A DNA stretch of 64,000 nucleotides from Clostridium manihotivorum (lineage in GTDB: Bacteria > Bacillota > Clostridia > Clostridiales > Clostridiaceae): NCBI RefSeq assembly GCF_004015185.1, contig NZ_CP025746.1, forward strand, positions 620,001 through 684,000. The letters run 5' to 3'. Within the stretch, counting starts at the first letter, position 1. Each line of letters starts with the position of its first letter. Below the pieces are notes generated by a model. That model did no database searches. It was not told the origin of the DNA and saw only the letters and a program-made list of their open reading frames with translations. Positions 16,525-26,385 of this stretch are shown one piece after another. The translations under genes were made by a program, and so were the position numbers.

Positions 16525-19383
16525 CTATCTAGGTTTAGTGTCGTCTTTATAGTCAGGAAGCCCAGAAGTAAATGTATAAGGAAAAGTAGGCTGATAGTTA
16601 GGAAATTCTTTTTGAAGTCTATCCTTAAAGTATACTTCGTAAGCAGCTTTTGCTACATCTGCAGCTAAGAAACCATGTGCACCATCATACATTACTACAG
16701 CTACAACTATTTCAGGATCGTCTATTGGCGCACAAGATACATAAACTCCGTATGCACTTCTTCCTATTGATTCCTGGGTTTGTTCGTTGTAAGTTGCTGT
16801 ACCAGTCTTACCTCCTGTAGGTATTGGGAAGTCCCTAAATACTGAACTAGCAGTTCCTAAGTCATCTGTATTGGCCTGTTGCATACCCTGTTTTATTAAA
16901 TTTAAATTTGTAGGACTAATATCTATTTTATTTAATACCTCAGGCTTAAATTCTTGCACTACTTTACCTGTGGAATCCGTTATTTTATCTACTAGATGTA
17001 CCTTATATCTAGTACCACCATTTACTATAGTAGCTATATAGTTTGCTAACTGAACTATTGAAAAGTCATTCATACCCTGTCCTATGGATGCGAGAACTAG
17101 TTGAGCCGGTGTGTTTATGATAGCAGTTTTATCGTAGATAAACTGCTCAATAGCCTTTTTTACATTATAGTTGGAGTATTTTTTCCCAGAGTCAGTATAT
17201 TTTTTCACTCTATCCTCAAAAACCTTAGAATCTTTTTGGAGCTGGTTAAGTAATGGATCTAAGCCTTTATCGAAATCATTTAACCCTACTATATTTGAGC
17301 TGTTTGTATTCTTTATAAAATTTAAAATATAGTCTTTAATTTTTTGCTTTGTAGCTTTTAAGTCATCACTGTCGTCGTCCTTACTTGCTATATCTAGAGG
17401 TACAAATGTAGTACTATCGCCATACTTTCCTGCTTCAAGGGCGTTGACAAGTTCAAATTTGGCATACAGTAGAGTTTGATCCTTGGCATATTGATAATTA
17501 TAAGTCTGACCAAAACTTTCACCTATTTCTATTCCGGTGCTTCCTTTTGTTTTACTTTTAGGGTCGCTACCCATGCCTAGTTGCCAAGCGTATTTGGCTA
17601 AGCTGTCCAAGGCGGAAGTGTTCATTCCGTTTTTCTCATAAAGCTTTAGTCCAGTTTGATAAAAGAAATAATTACAAGAAACAGCTATAGCTTTTTTTAT
17701 GTCTACTGCAGAACCGTGATATCCATCATCATGAAATTGCTGGCTTCCTAGTAATTTATCTGTAAAAGGAGCAGCATCATTAACAGTAGTTCTACTATCG
17801 ATAACTCCTTCTTGAAGGCCTGCTAAAGCTGTAAGTGGTTTAAAGGTAGAACCAGGGTGAATAAGCCCCGTGGTAGCATAGTTATAAAAAGGCTTAGGAA
17901 TAAGATCATATGGATCTTGTCTTACACCACTTTTATCCTTAGGAAACAAATCATCAACAGTCTTATTTAGATGATGTTTGTTTATGAAGTCCTGACCAAT
18001 CTTATCGTAGTCTGGGGAGAAGTATTGCTTAGATACTTCTGGAGTAAGTAGACTAGGATCAGAAATAATATTAGCATCATAGCCTGGATAACTGGATAGT
18101 GCTAGAACTCTGCCCGTTTTAGCCTGCATAACTATAGCAGCTCCTCTTGTGGCATTAAAGTTGCTTTTATTGCCATCTTCATGATCCACATATTGTGTTG
18201 CTACAAAGTTTAGCCTATCTTGTAGGGTTTTATCAACAGCATATTGAATATCTTTATTTAGAGTTAGGTATATATTTTCACCAGGACTAGAGTCTTGCTT
18301 AAATAGTTCTTCGGTTTTTCTTCCTTCAGAATTTACATTCACGATTGTGTGACCTGTATTACCCTTTAATACAGATTCGAAAGCTGACTCTATACCAGAC
18401 TTACCAATAAGGTCAGTGGATACATCATAGCCTCTTTCTTCGTACTTATCTTTCTTTGAACTATCTATTGATGAAACATAGCCTATTACACCAGAAGCTA
18501 AAGTATCCTTGCCATAGGGATAAGTTCTCATTGGCTCTACAGATATATCTATTCCTGGCAAGTCATTAAGCTTTTGATAAAAGATGTAAGGAGTATCTTG
18601 CTTTAGATTATATGCTATTGTAATAGGTTTAAAGTTTGAAGAACCTTGCATTTTAATAGCATCTTTAACTAGCATATATCTTCTAAGCTCTTGAATAGAA
18701 TATTTTTTTAATAGTGTTGTTGCTATTTCCTTAGGTGTATAACTATTTTTATAGTTCTTTTTTTCTTTATCTGTGGGGTTAAGTATATCGTACATGTTAT
18801 AATACTTTAGTAGATAATTAAAAGTATCTTCTGCACTGATTTTTAAAAGTTTTTCATTAATTTGATTTTCTTCATCAAAGGTAAGGTCGCTTTTATCTTT
18901 TAAAGCTGGGATAGTCTTTTTCACAACATCGTTAAGATTTCTGGATCTTTTAAAAGATATTTCTTGATTCTTTCGTGTATCATCAGAATCACCAGTAAAA
19001 TCAAAGTAAGGCTTTCCATCTTTATCTATTTTAAGTTTAAAGCTGTCTTGTTGTTCATCGCCTCTATCATCTAATATCTTAAATACTTTTCTCATGGTAT
19101 CATAAAACTTTGCTGAGGACTCATCTGTTGTAGTAAAAGTAAGCTTATAAATAGTTTTATTAGTTGCGAGTATATTACCAGCAGAATCAAATATCTTACC
19201 TCTTGCAGCTTTTTCTGATATAACTCTCCTTGATCGAGTGTTGGCTTTTTCCGTATAATCATCATATTTAAAAACTTGTAGATATATCAACCTTGATATT
19301 ATACATATAAAGACAAACAGCATTATAATTAGAAGCGCATTAAATCTATTTAGGAATTTTCGCTTTTCTTTTTTTTCTTCCAT
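16525..19383 (-). CDS. mrdA: Penicillin-binding protein 2 (class B PBP, MrdA type)
   Basis: The 952-residue protein has one N-terminal membrane anchor (about 14-36), a long PBP-dimer domain and a C-terminal transpeptidase domain. The three active-site motifs are STFK at residues 512-515, SCN at 569-571 and KTGT at 859-862. It should cross-link elongation-phase peptidoglycan together with RodA. It is long for the family (Escherichia coli PBP2 is about 630 residues). Extra sequence sits in the dimerisation region and in a charged insert of about 110 residues between SCN and KTGT (about 640-750). No rodA or mreB is adjacent. The start ATG has a GAAAGGTGG site. Confidence 0.93.
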   Translation of the reverse strand: MEEKKEKRKFLNRFNALLIIMLFVFICIISRLIYLQVFKYDDYTEKANTRSRRVISEKAARGKIFDSAGNILATNKTIYKLTFTTTDESSAKFYDTMRKVFKILDDRGDEQQDSFKLKIDKDGKPYFDFTGDSDDTRKNQEISFKRSRNLNDVVKKTIPALKDKSDLTFDEENQINEKLLKISAEDTFNYLLKYYNMYDILNPTDKEKKNYKNSYTPKEIATTLLKKYSIQELRRYMLVKDAIKMQGSSNFKPITIAYNLKQDTPYIFYQKLNDLPGIDISVEPMRTYPYGKDTLASGVIGYVSSIDSSKKDKYEERGYDVSTDLIGKSGIESAFESVLKGNTGHTIVNVNSEGRKTEELFKQDSSPGENIYLTLNKDIQYAVDKTLQDRLNFVATQYVDHEDGNKSNFNATRGAAIVMQAKTGRVLALSSYPGYDANIISDPSLLTPEVSKQYFSPDYDKIGQDFINKHHLNKTVDDLFPKDKSGVRQDPYDLIPKPFYNYATTGLIHPGSTFKPLTALAGLQEGVIDSRTTVNDAAPFTDKLLGSQQFHDDGYHGSAVDIKKAIAVSCNYFFYQTGLKLYEKNGMNTSALDSLAKYAWQLGMGSDPKSKTKGSTGIEIGESFGQTYNYQYAKDQTLLYAKFELVNALEAGKYGDSTTFVPLDIASKDDDSDDLKATKQKIKDYILNFIKNTNSSNIVGLNDFDKGLDPLLNQLQKDSKVFEDRVKKYTDSGKKYSNYNVKKAIEQFIYDKTAIINTPAQLVLASIGQGMNDFSIVQLANYIATIVNGGTRYKVHLVDKITDSTGKVVQEFKPEVLNKIDISPTNLNLIKQGMQQANTDDLGTASSVFRDFPIPTGGKTGTATYNEQTQESIGRSAYGVYVSCAPIDDPEIVVAVVMYDGAHGFLAADVAKAAYEVYFKDRLQKEFPNYQPTFPYTFTSGLPDYKDDTKPR

Positions 19384-19581
19384 AACATACCACCTTTCAT
19401 ATACTTGAAAAAAACGATATAATTAACAAATTATAACAAGTATTATTTTTACATAAAACTAGATAGATTTCTATACTTATTTGGTAACAATAGTATATTT
19501 TTAGAAAAATCACTATAAATATTCATCAAATTATAAGTATATTTTTTTTATTATTCAAAGTATAATTTTTTTATAAAGTTA

Positions 19582-19600
19582 TATATGGATGTACCACTTA
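19582..19600 (+). repeat. Dispersed 19-bp element, solo arm copy
   Basis: TATATGGATGTACCACTTA differs at two positions from the consensus arm TATATAGATGTACCACTTC of the palindromic element at 52190-52289. It lies 65 bases before the SNF2 helicase gene. The rest of the interval 19384-19664 is AT-rich with no other gene. Confidence 0.5.
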
Positions 19601-19664
19601 ATATTAAGAGCTATATTTTTGCATTGAGGTGGGGCATTTTTAGAAACGGAGAAAGGCTATATCT

Positions 19665-22600
19665 ATGGAAGAGAATTCTATATTGAATTATTGTGATAAA
19701 AGACAATACTTAAAGGGAATACAATGTTATGAAGATAGTCTAGTTGATGATTTTTCAATAAATATAAAATCATTAGAAGGTAAGGGGGCTAACTCTTATT
19801 TTATAGATACATATGTAAAATCGGACATTAATGATGATAGGTATAATGTACGTATTTCATTAAATGATAATGTTGGCTTTACAAGCTTCAATTGTAATTG
19901 TCAGTTCTTTAATCAGGAGTATAGGAGAAAAGGAATATGTAAGCACATAGCTGCGGTAATGGTAAGATTTTTTAGGGAAAAGCAGAATACTGTAGCTTAT
20001 AAAAGAAATAATCTACAGGTTAGAAAGATTTTTGATGAGATGAGTACAGCCTTATTGAGTAAAGAACGAGAAGAGCTTAATCTGAGTGTTAAACTCGAGT
20101 TCAATAGAATGAATTTTGTTGAGAGTTCAATGGAAATAAAGGTTGGGAAAGAAAGAAATTTTTTAGTAAAGGACATAAAGGAATTCTTGCAAGCTTACGA
20201 TGAGGGGAAAATAGTAAGCTTATCTAAAAATTTTGAATTTGATGGAGCTATTCATTATTTTAGCGAAGACAGTAAACAGATTATAGAGCTTATAAGAGAG
20301 ATAGATGAAAATGATAGGCTTACAAGAAACTTATACAATTATTCTACTCCCAATATGAGATTGATAGAAGGTAGAAAGGTTTATCTGTCTTTAACTCAAT
20401 TAAAAAGGCTCCTTAGAACAATTAAGGGAGATATAGATTGTAGCATTAATGGAAGAGAATATAGCGGTGTAAAAATAATAGAAGACAATCCAATGAATTT
20501 TATAATTAATGCTTATGAGAATACAATAAAACTTTCCTACGGCGAGGACATTCCAATAGCATTAACTTCTACAAATGACGTATTGTTTCTTAACAATAAT
20601 ATATACTTGCCTGATGAAAATAGTATTAAAGTCCTTAAGCCTATAATTAATATTTTGAAAAAGGAAGCATCAATATCTTTTGAAAATGAGGATAGAGATA
20701 AACTTACTTCTTTGGTGTTGCCAACTTTAAGCCAACATAGTAGTTTTGTTAACATAGATGAGGTATCTAGGGAAGAACTAGAAGTAGTGCCTCTTAAAAC
20801 TAGATTTTACATAGATAGAGATAATGACAATATATTTATAGATATAGTTTACTGTTACGGCCAGTATGAGATTGATCCTCTTAAAGAAGTAGACGTACCT
20901 AAATATATCATTAGAGAAAAGGTTAAAGAGCAAGAGATTGTAAATAGAATAAATAGCTATGGTTTTACTCAAGAAGATAGGTTTGTTCTTGAGGAGGAAG
21001 AAAAGGTAGTGGAATTTTTAAGATGGGGAGTGGTGGCACTATCAGGTTTAGGAGAAATATATTATTCTGAGAGTTTTAAAAAGCTAAAGGTACATACGCC
21101 TAGTAGTTACAAAGGTGCTATAAGAATGAGTGACAATGGACTTTTAGAAATATATTTCTCTATAGAAGGGGTAGATAATAGGGAGTTATGGAACATATTT
21201 GCCTCGATAAAGCAGAAGAAGAAATACTACAAGCTTAAGAATGGTGATTTTATTACCCTTGAAGAGAAGGAATTAAAGGTTTTAGAAGAAATACTTGCTT
21301 ATGCAGAGGTAAGAAAAGATGAACTTAATAATGGGTGCTTTAAGGTTCCTTCCTACAAAGGGTATTACATAGAAGATATTATAGAAAAGAATCAATTGGA
21401 ATTTATGAAGAATACCAGAGAATTTGATAATCTGTATTTTAGAACAAAGAAAATGGATGTTTCAGATATTGATATACCTAAAGCTTTTGATAAGATTATG
21501 AGAGATTATCAGAAGGATGGCTTCAGATGGTTTAATATGCTATACAAGTTTAGATTTGGGGGTATATTAGCGGATGAGATGGGGCTTGGAAAAACTCTTC
21601 AGACTATAGGTTTTCTAAAGTCAATAAATATTGGATTACCAGCTTTAATAGTAGTGCCTAGTTCTCTTGTATATAATTGGAGAGATGAATTTGATAAATT
21701 TTCACCTGATACAAAAGTTGCAATTGTTCAAGGGAATAAAGAGCTTAGAGAAAGCTTGCTAAAGCAATATGAAAATTATAATGTTATCATTACCTCATAT
21801 GCTCTTTTAAGAAGAGATATAGAGTTATATTCAAATAAAGAATTTTCTGTATGCATAATAGATGAGGCACAGAATATTAAAAATAATAATTCTCAGAATG
21901 CTAAAAGTGTAAAGAAGATAAAAGCAACCTGTAGGTTCGCTCTAACTGGAACCCCTATAGAAAACAACCTTGGAGACTTATGGTCAATATTTGATTTTAT
22001 AATGCCAACATATCTTTTGAGTAAAATGAATTTTTCCACTAGATATGAGTCACCTATCATGAAGGATAGAGATACAGGAGCACTAGAGGAATTAAATAGA
22101 AAGATAAAGCCATTTATTCTTAGACGAACTAAGAATATGGTACTGGAACAGCTACCTCCTAAGATAGAGTATTCTATCTCTGTTGATATGATTGATAAGC
22201 AGAAGAAGATATATGCATCCTATTCTAAGGCGGCATTAAGAGAATTTGAGAAACAGGGGTTAGATGCTCCTAAGCTTAAAGTACTTGGCGCATTAACGAG
22301 GCTTAGGCAGATCTGTAGCGATCCATCTGTGCTCATTGAAGGATATAAGGGACATAGCGGAAAGCTTGAGGCTTTAATGAATATAGTAGAAAAATCAAAG
22401 GCAAATAGAAAGAAAATCTTAGTTTTTTCTTCTTTTACAACTGTACTTAAAAATATAGCAGTTCATCTTGAGGAGAATAATATAGGATATCTTTACTTAG
22501 ATGGAGATACTGACATAAAAGAAAGAACTGAGATGGTAAAGCGCTTTAATCTTGGAGATGATTTGGTCTTCCTTATATCACTAAAAGCAGGCGGCACTGG

Positions 22601-22874
22601 ACTTAATATAACAGGAGCAGAGATAGTGGTGCATTACGATCCATGGTGGAACCCAGCAATAGAAGAACAGGCTACTGATAGAGCTCATAGAATAGGTCAA
22701 AGGAAAGCTGTAGAAGTTATTAAGCTTATTACTAGGGGCACAATAGAAGAACGTGTATATGACCTGCAAAGAAAGAAAAAAGAATTTATACAAAAGATAA
22801 TAGGCGAAGACATAAGAGATTATAGTACTTTTAGTGATATGTCCTTAGAAGAACTTAAGGATTTGTTCAGATAA
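19665..22874 (+). CDS. SWIM zinc-finger SNF2 family DNA helicase/translocase
   Basis: The 1069-residue protein starts with a SWIM zinc finger (CNC, then CKH, about residues 76-95). A large middle domain (about 120-600) typical of bacterial SNF2 proteins follows. The C-terminal helicase core has motif I DEMGLGKT (about 636), the motif II box DEAQ (about 733), LTGTPIENNL (motif III) and the second RecA lobe with GGTGLNITGA and DRAHRIGQ. It should be an ATP-driven double-stranded DNA translocase that remodels protein-DNA complexes. It stands alone with its own terminator, with no adjacent nuclease or methylase genes that would point to a defence island. Confidence 0.92.
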   Translation: MEENSILNYCDKRQYLKGIQCYEDSLVDDFSINIKSLEGKGANSYFIDTYVKSDINDDRYNVRISLNDNVGFTSFNCNCQFFNQEYRRKGICKHIAAVMVRFFREKQNTVAYKRNNLQVRKIFDEMSTALLSKEREELNLSVKLEFNRMNFVESSMEIKVGKERNFLVKDIKEFLQAYDEGKIVSLSKNFEFDGAIHYFSEDSKQIIELIREIDENDRLTRNLYNYSTPNMRLIEGRKVYLSLTQLKRLLRTIKGDIDCSINGREYSGVKIIEDNPMNFIINAYENTIKLSYGEDIPIALTSTNDVLFLNNNIYLPDENSIKVLKPIINILKKEASISFENEDRDKLTSLVLPTLSQHSSFVNIDEVSREELEVVPLKTRFYIDRDNDNIFIDIVYCYGQYEIDPLKEVDVPKYIIREKVKEQEIVNRINSYGFTQEDRFVLEEEEKVVEFLRWGVVALSGLGEIYYSESFKKLKVHTPSSYKGAIRMSDNGLLEIYFSIEGVDNRELWNIFASIKQKKKYYKLKNGDFITLEEKELKVLEEILAYAEVRKDELNNGCFKVPSYKGYYIEDIIEKNQLEFMKNTREFDNLYFRTKKMDVSDIDIPKAFDKIMRDYQKDGFRWFNMLYKFRFGGILADEMGLGKTLQTIGFLKSINIGLPALIVVPSSLVYNWRDEFDKFSPDTKVAIVQGNKELRESLLKQYENYNVIITSYALLRRDIELYSNKEFSVCIIDEAQNIKNNNSQNAKSVKKIKATCRFALTGTPIENNLGDLWSIFDFIMPTYLLSKMNFSTRYESPIMKDRDTGALEELNRKIKPFILRRTKNMVLEQLPPKIEYSISVDMIDKQKKIYASYSKAALREFEKQGLDAPKLKVLGALTRLRQICSDPSVLIEGYKGHSGKLEALMNIVEKSKANRKKILVFSSFTTVLKNIAVHLEENNIGYLYLDGDTDIKERTEMVKRFNLGDDLVFLISLKAGGTGLNITGAEIVVHYDPWWNPAIEEQATDRAHRIGQRKAVEVIKLITRGTIEERVYDLQRKKKEFIQKIIGEDIRDYSTFSDMSLEELKDLFR

Positions 22875-22891
22875 AGTAATTTACTATCTAG

Positions 22892-22946
22892 GTTGCTTCA
22901 GTGATTTCTTTAATGTTAAGGAAAGGTCGCTGAAGTAACTTTTTTT
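22892..22946 (+). terminator. Terminator after the SNF2 gene
   Basis: GTTGCTTCAGTGA (22892-22904) pairs with TCGCTGAAGTAAC (22927-22939) using G-U pairs. The inner TTTC/GAAA arms extend the stem, and a seven-T run follows. Confidence 0.88.
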
Positions 22947-23077
22947 ATGGAATATAATTATATCTATGTAAATTTTAAGATAGTCATAAACTTTTCTTAA
23001 GGTGAACTTAAGTTTTCAGCTCTACAATAATAATATGAGTTAAGAAAATAATTATAATTGAAAAGGGTGGTATTATA

Positions 23078-23815
23078 ATGAATATTTTTAAGGGATTCAT
23101 TAAAAGTTTTTATGACTTCAAAAGTTATGCTGTTTTTAAAAAGCAATCAGGAGGTAAATCATTTCTTTATAGCTTACTTTTAGCTATTGTTTTTTCTATA
23201 GTGGCCTTCGGTCCTATTACATACAAAGTAAACAGTACTATGAAGGATTTAGCTAGTGAGTATAATGAAAAAGTGCCTGATTTCCAGATAAAAGGTGGAC
23301 AGTTACAAATACCTGATAATAAAGGTGCTGAGATAGTAAGTGATAAAAGCACTTTTGTACTAGATAACACTTCTGATGTTAATGTTTTGGCAGATAAATA
23401 TAAAAATGCCGTGATCTTTGGAAGGGATAGTTTAGTGCTAAGATCAGAGGGGACAACTGCTTTAAATCAAAAATACTCTTTGTTGAATTTAGAAGTTGGT
23501 AAAGCAGAGATTGGAAACTTTTTAAACATGCATGCTACACTAGCAGCATTACTATTTGGATTCTCAACTATTACATTTATAATAGGACTTTATATTAGAG
23601 CATTATTAGTTGCATTGTTGGGAACAATATTTAAAGGTGAAACAACCTTTGGTCAAAGATATAAATTAAGTTTATATGCTACGACTCCTTCGGTAGTATT
23701 AAGTGCAATTTTTGCAGTAGCAGGATTAAACTTCCGTGGAACTACAATATTACCTTTTGTGTTAGGCCTTGTATATTTATACCTTGGTATTCAGGGAATA
23801 AATAAGGCTGAATAA
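23078..23815 (+). CDS. DUF1189 family membrane protein
   Basis: The 245-residue protein has a first membrane segment at about 27-48, a long extracytoplasmic loop (about 50-150) and three or four further membrane segments toward the C-terminus (HATLAALLFGFSTITFIIG onward). The N-terminal FIKSFYDFKSYAVFKKQSG and the overall layout match the DUF1189 family, whose role is unknown. It has an AAAAGGGTGG site. It lies between the SNF2 gene and the metG leader and appears to be a single-gene unit. A link to MetRS is not implied. Confidence 0.82.
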   Translation: MNIFKGFIKSFYDFKSYAVFKKQSGGKSFLYSLLLAIVFSIVAFGPITYKVNSTMKDLASEYNEKVPDFQIKGGQLQIPDNKGAEIVSDKSTFVLDNTSDVNVLADKYKNAVIFGRDSLVLRSEGTTALNQKYSLLNLEVGKAEIGNFLNMHATLAALLFGFSTITFIIGLYIRALLVALLGTIFKGETTFGQRYKLSLYATTPSVVLSAIFAVAGLNFRGTTILPFVLGLVYLYLGIQGINKAE

Positions 23816-23852
23816 GAAGAATTAGCTGATGAGCTATAATATAATAAAGCTA

Positions 23853-23881
23853 TTGACATTGGTTTTAATGTAAACTAATAT
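23853..23881 (+). promoter_or_regulatory. Predicted sigma-A promoter of the metG leader
   Basis: TTGACA (23853-23858), a 17-base spacer and TAATAT (23876-23881) lie just upstream of the T-box leader. An overlapping TATAAT at 23879-23884 has a less favourable 20-base spacing. Confidence 0.65.
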
Positions 23882-23894
23882 AATATATAGAAAT

Positions 23895-24163
23895 ACATTG
23901 AAGAGAAGAGTAATGATATGGACTGCCTATAAGAGAGCTGGGGTAGGTGAAAGCCAGTGACAGAAAGTTTCATGAACATGGACTCGGAGTAGATTTCCTG
24001 AATTTTTAGGGAAGTACGGTAGCAACCGTTATATTGCAAAGTGATGAAAGCTTTTAGTGGAGTCACTTAATAAGGTATCTATTGTGAGATAGATATAAAG
24101 TAGAGTGGTACAGCGTGAATTCGCCTCTGCATGGACATATATAGTCTGTGCAGAGGTTTTTTG
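23895..24163 (+). ncRNA. T-box riboswitch, methionine specifier, controlling metG
   Basis: The leader shows the standard T-box parts in order. Stem I has the AGAGAGCTG and GGTGAAAGCC elements (23933-23956). Next comes the specifier context GAAC-ATG-GAC, with ATG at 23979-23981. AACCGTTA follows at about 24025, then the T-box itself, AGAGTGGTACAGCG at 24103-24116. The terminator pairs CCTCTGCA (24125-24132) with TGCAGAGG (24150-24157) and then a T-run. The ATG specifier agrees with the downstream methionyl-tRNA synthetase. Uncharged tRNA-Met should stabilise the antiterminator and switch metG on. Confidence 0.95.
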
Positions 24164-24379
24164 TTTTTGATGTGTTTAATTTCAACACGCTACGTTAACA
24201 AAGCCTTTATTTTATGGATTGATATTAAAAAGTTTAGCCGTTTGTGGTTTTAGTATAAAGAAAATTCATGAATAGCTATATTTAATATAATTTTGTAAGT
24301 TCATATTATGTATAATTATTAATCTATAGAATAATACAGGAAATAATATAAATATAATGTACATTAGGAGGACATAGAT

Positions 24380-26314
24380 ATGTGTAAAAAACCATATTAC
24401 ATTACAACACCAATTTACTATCCATCCGCAAATCTACATATAGGAAATACCTATACTACAGTTGCAGCAGATGCGCTTGCAAGATTTAAGAGACTTACAG
24501 GGTATGATGTTATGTTTCTTACAGGAACAGATGAGCATGGACAAAAGATACAAAGAATAGCAGAAGAAAAAGGGGTTACACCAAAAGAATACGTAGATGA
24601 GATAGTAGCAGGAATAAAGAGTTTATGGGAGCTTATGGATATAAGCTATGATAAATTTATAAGAACAACAGATGACTATCATATTAAGGCAGTTCAGGAT
24701 ATATTTAAGAAGCTATATGACCAAGGTGATATATATAAAGATTCATATGAAGGTTGGTACTGTACTCCTTGCGAATCCTTCTGGACAGAAACTCAACTTG
24801 TAGATGGAAAGTGTCCTGATTGTGGTAGACCAGTAGAAAAGGCTAAGGAAGAAGCTTATTTCTTCAAGATGAGTAAATATGCAGATAGATTGATACAATA
24901 TATCGAAGAGCATCCTGAATTTATACAACCAGAATCAAGAAAAAATGAAATGCTAAACAATTTCTTGAGACCAGGACTTCAAGATCTTTGTGTATCAAGA
25001 ACAAGCTTTAACTGGGGTATACCAGTAACTTTTGATACTGATCACGTAATATATGTATGGATTGATGCACTTTCAAACTATATAACAGCTTTAGGCTATG
25101 GCAATGAAGATACAACTCTTTATGAGAAGTTCTGGCCAGCAGATGTTCACTTAATAGGAAAAGATATATTAAGATTCCATACAATATATTGGCCAATTAT
25201 GTTAATGGCTCTTGACCTTCCACTGCCAAAGCAAGTATTTGGTCATGGTTGGCTACTAGTAGATGGTGGAAAGATGTCAAAGTCAAAGGGTAATGTAGTA
25301 GATCCTGTGGCTCTTGTAAATAGCTTTGGAGTAGATCCAGTTAGATATTATCTTCTTAAAGAAATACCATTTGGATCTGATGGATTATTTAATAACGAGA
25401 TATTTATAAAGAAGATAAATTCTGATCTTGCCAACGACTTGGGCAATCTTTTATCAAGAACAATAACTATGATAGAGAAATACTTTGATTGTGTGGTTCC
25501 AGCTCCAACTGCAAAAGAAGCGATTGATGATGAATTAATAAGATTAGCTTTAGACACTCCTGGAAAAGTAGAAGCGGCAATAGATGAATTAAAGATTCCT
25601 GAAGCTCTTGAAGCTATTTGGAACTTAATTGGTAGAGCTAATAAATATATAGATGAAACTACTCCTTGGATACTTGCAAAAGATGAAGCTAAGAAAGAAA
25701 GACTTGGGACAGTTTTATATAACCTAATAGAAAGCTTAAGATTTGCTTCAGTTATGATATCTGCTTTCTTACCAACAACAAGTACAAAGATCAATGAACA
25801 GATAAATGCTGAGGTTACAACTTGGAATAGTCTTTCAGCTTTTGATGGAACTAGTGCTGGTAATAAGGTTAATAAAGGTGCAGTTATATTCCCAAGAATA
25901 GATGTAGATGCAAAGCTAGCGGAACTAGAAGCTCTAAGAGAAGCTCAGCTTAAAGCTACAAAAAAAACTGAAATGAAGCCAATTAAAGAAGAAATAACTA
26001 TTGAAGATTTTGAAAAAATAGACTTAAGAGTTGCGAAAGTAATTGCTTGTGAACCTGTAAAAGGTGCTAAGAAATTATTAAAGCTTAAGGTGGATTTAGG
26101 TGGAGAAGAAAGACAGGTTATATCTGGAATATCACAATACTATAAGCCAGAAGAGCTAGTTGGCAAGAATATAGTTTTAGTGGCTAACCTAAAGCCTGTA
26201 AAGCTTAGAGGAGAACTTTCTCAAGGAATGATTCTTGCAGCAGCAACTGATGATGACGGTAAGTTGTTTGTAGTTGATCCAGGCGATCTTGAAACTGGAA
26301 GCATTGTAAGATAA
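24380..26314 (+). CDS. metG: Methionyl-tRNA synthetase (bacterial type with C-terminal tRNA-binding domain)
   Basis: The 644-residue class I synthetase has the HIGH motif in NLHIGNTYT (about residue 20), a single zinc knuckle (CTPCESFW and CPDCGRP, about 127-150) and KMSKSKGN (about 297). The C-terminal EMAPII/Arc1p-like tRNA-binding domain is at about 540-644 (IDLRVAKVIAC, then SQGMILAA). It charges elongator and initiator tRNA-Met. It is controlled by the methionine T-box upstream and has an AGGAGG site. A terminator follows before a second, quite different MetRS gene. The gene position upstream of tatD-yabE-rnmV-rsmA matches Bacillus metS. Confidence 0.97.
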   Translation: MCKKPYYITTPIYYPSANLHIGNTYTTVAADALARFKRLTGYDVMFLTGTDEHGQKIQRIAEEKGVTPKEYVDEIVAGIKSLWELMDISYDKFIRTTDDYHIKAVQDIFKKLYDQGDIYKDSYEGWYCTPCESFWTETQLVDGKCPDCGRPVEKAKEEAYFFKMSKYADRLIQYIEEHPEFIQPESRKNEMLNNFLRPGLQDLCVSRTSFNWGIPVTFDTDHVIYVWIDALSNYITALGYGNEDTTLYEKFWPADVHLIGKDILRFHTIYWPIMLMALDLPLPKQVFGHGWLLVDGGKMSKSKGNVVDPVALVNSFGVDPVRYYLLKEIPFGSDGLFNNEIFIKKINSDLANDLGNLLSRTITMIEKYFDCVVPAPTAKEAIDDELIRLALDTPGKVEAAIDELKIPEALEAIWNLIGRANKYIDETTPWILAKDEAKKERLGTVLYNLIESLRFASVMISAFLPTTSTKINEQINAEVTTWNSLSAFDGTSAGNKVNKGAVIFPRIDVDAKLAELEALREAQLKATKKTEMKPIKEEITIEDFEKIDLRVAKVIACEPVKGAKKLLKLKVDLGGEERQVISGISQYYKPEELVGKNIVLVANLKPVKLRGELSQGMILAAATDDDGKLFVVDPGDLETGSIVR

Positions 26315-26320
26315 GAACTA

Positions 26321-26356
26321 GCAAAAACTCGTCTATTAGATAGGCGAGTTTTTGCT
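26321..26356 (+). terminator. Terminator between the two MetRS genes
   Basis: GCAAAAACTCGTCTA (26321-26335) pairs with TAGGCGAGTTTTTGC (26341-26355) around a five-base loop. The T-run lies within the right arm. The second MetRS start follows 30 bases later. Confidence 0.85.
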
Positions 26357-26385
26357 TAATCAATACTAAATAGGGGGCTAAATAA

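Noticed and set aside
19665..22874. Defence-island helicase system
   Set aside because: The SWIM-SNF2 gene stands alone, without nuclease, methylase or phospholipase partners.
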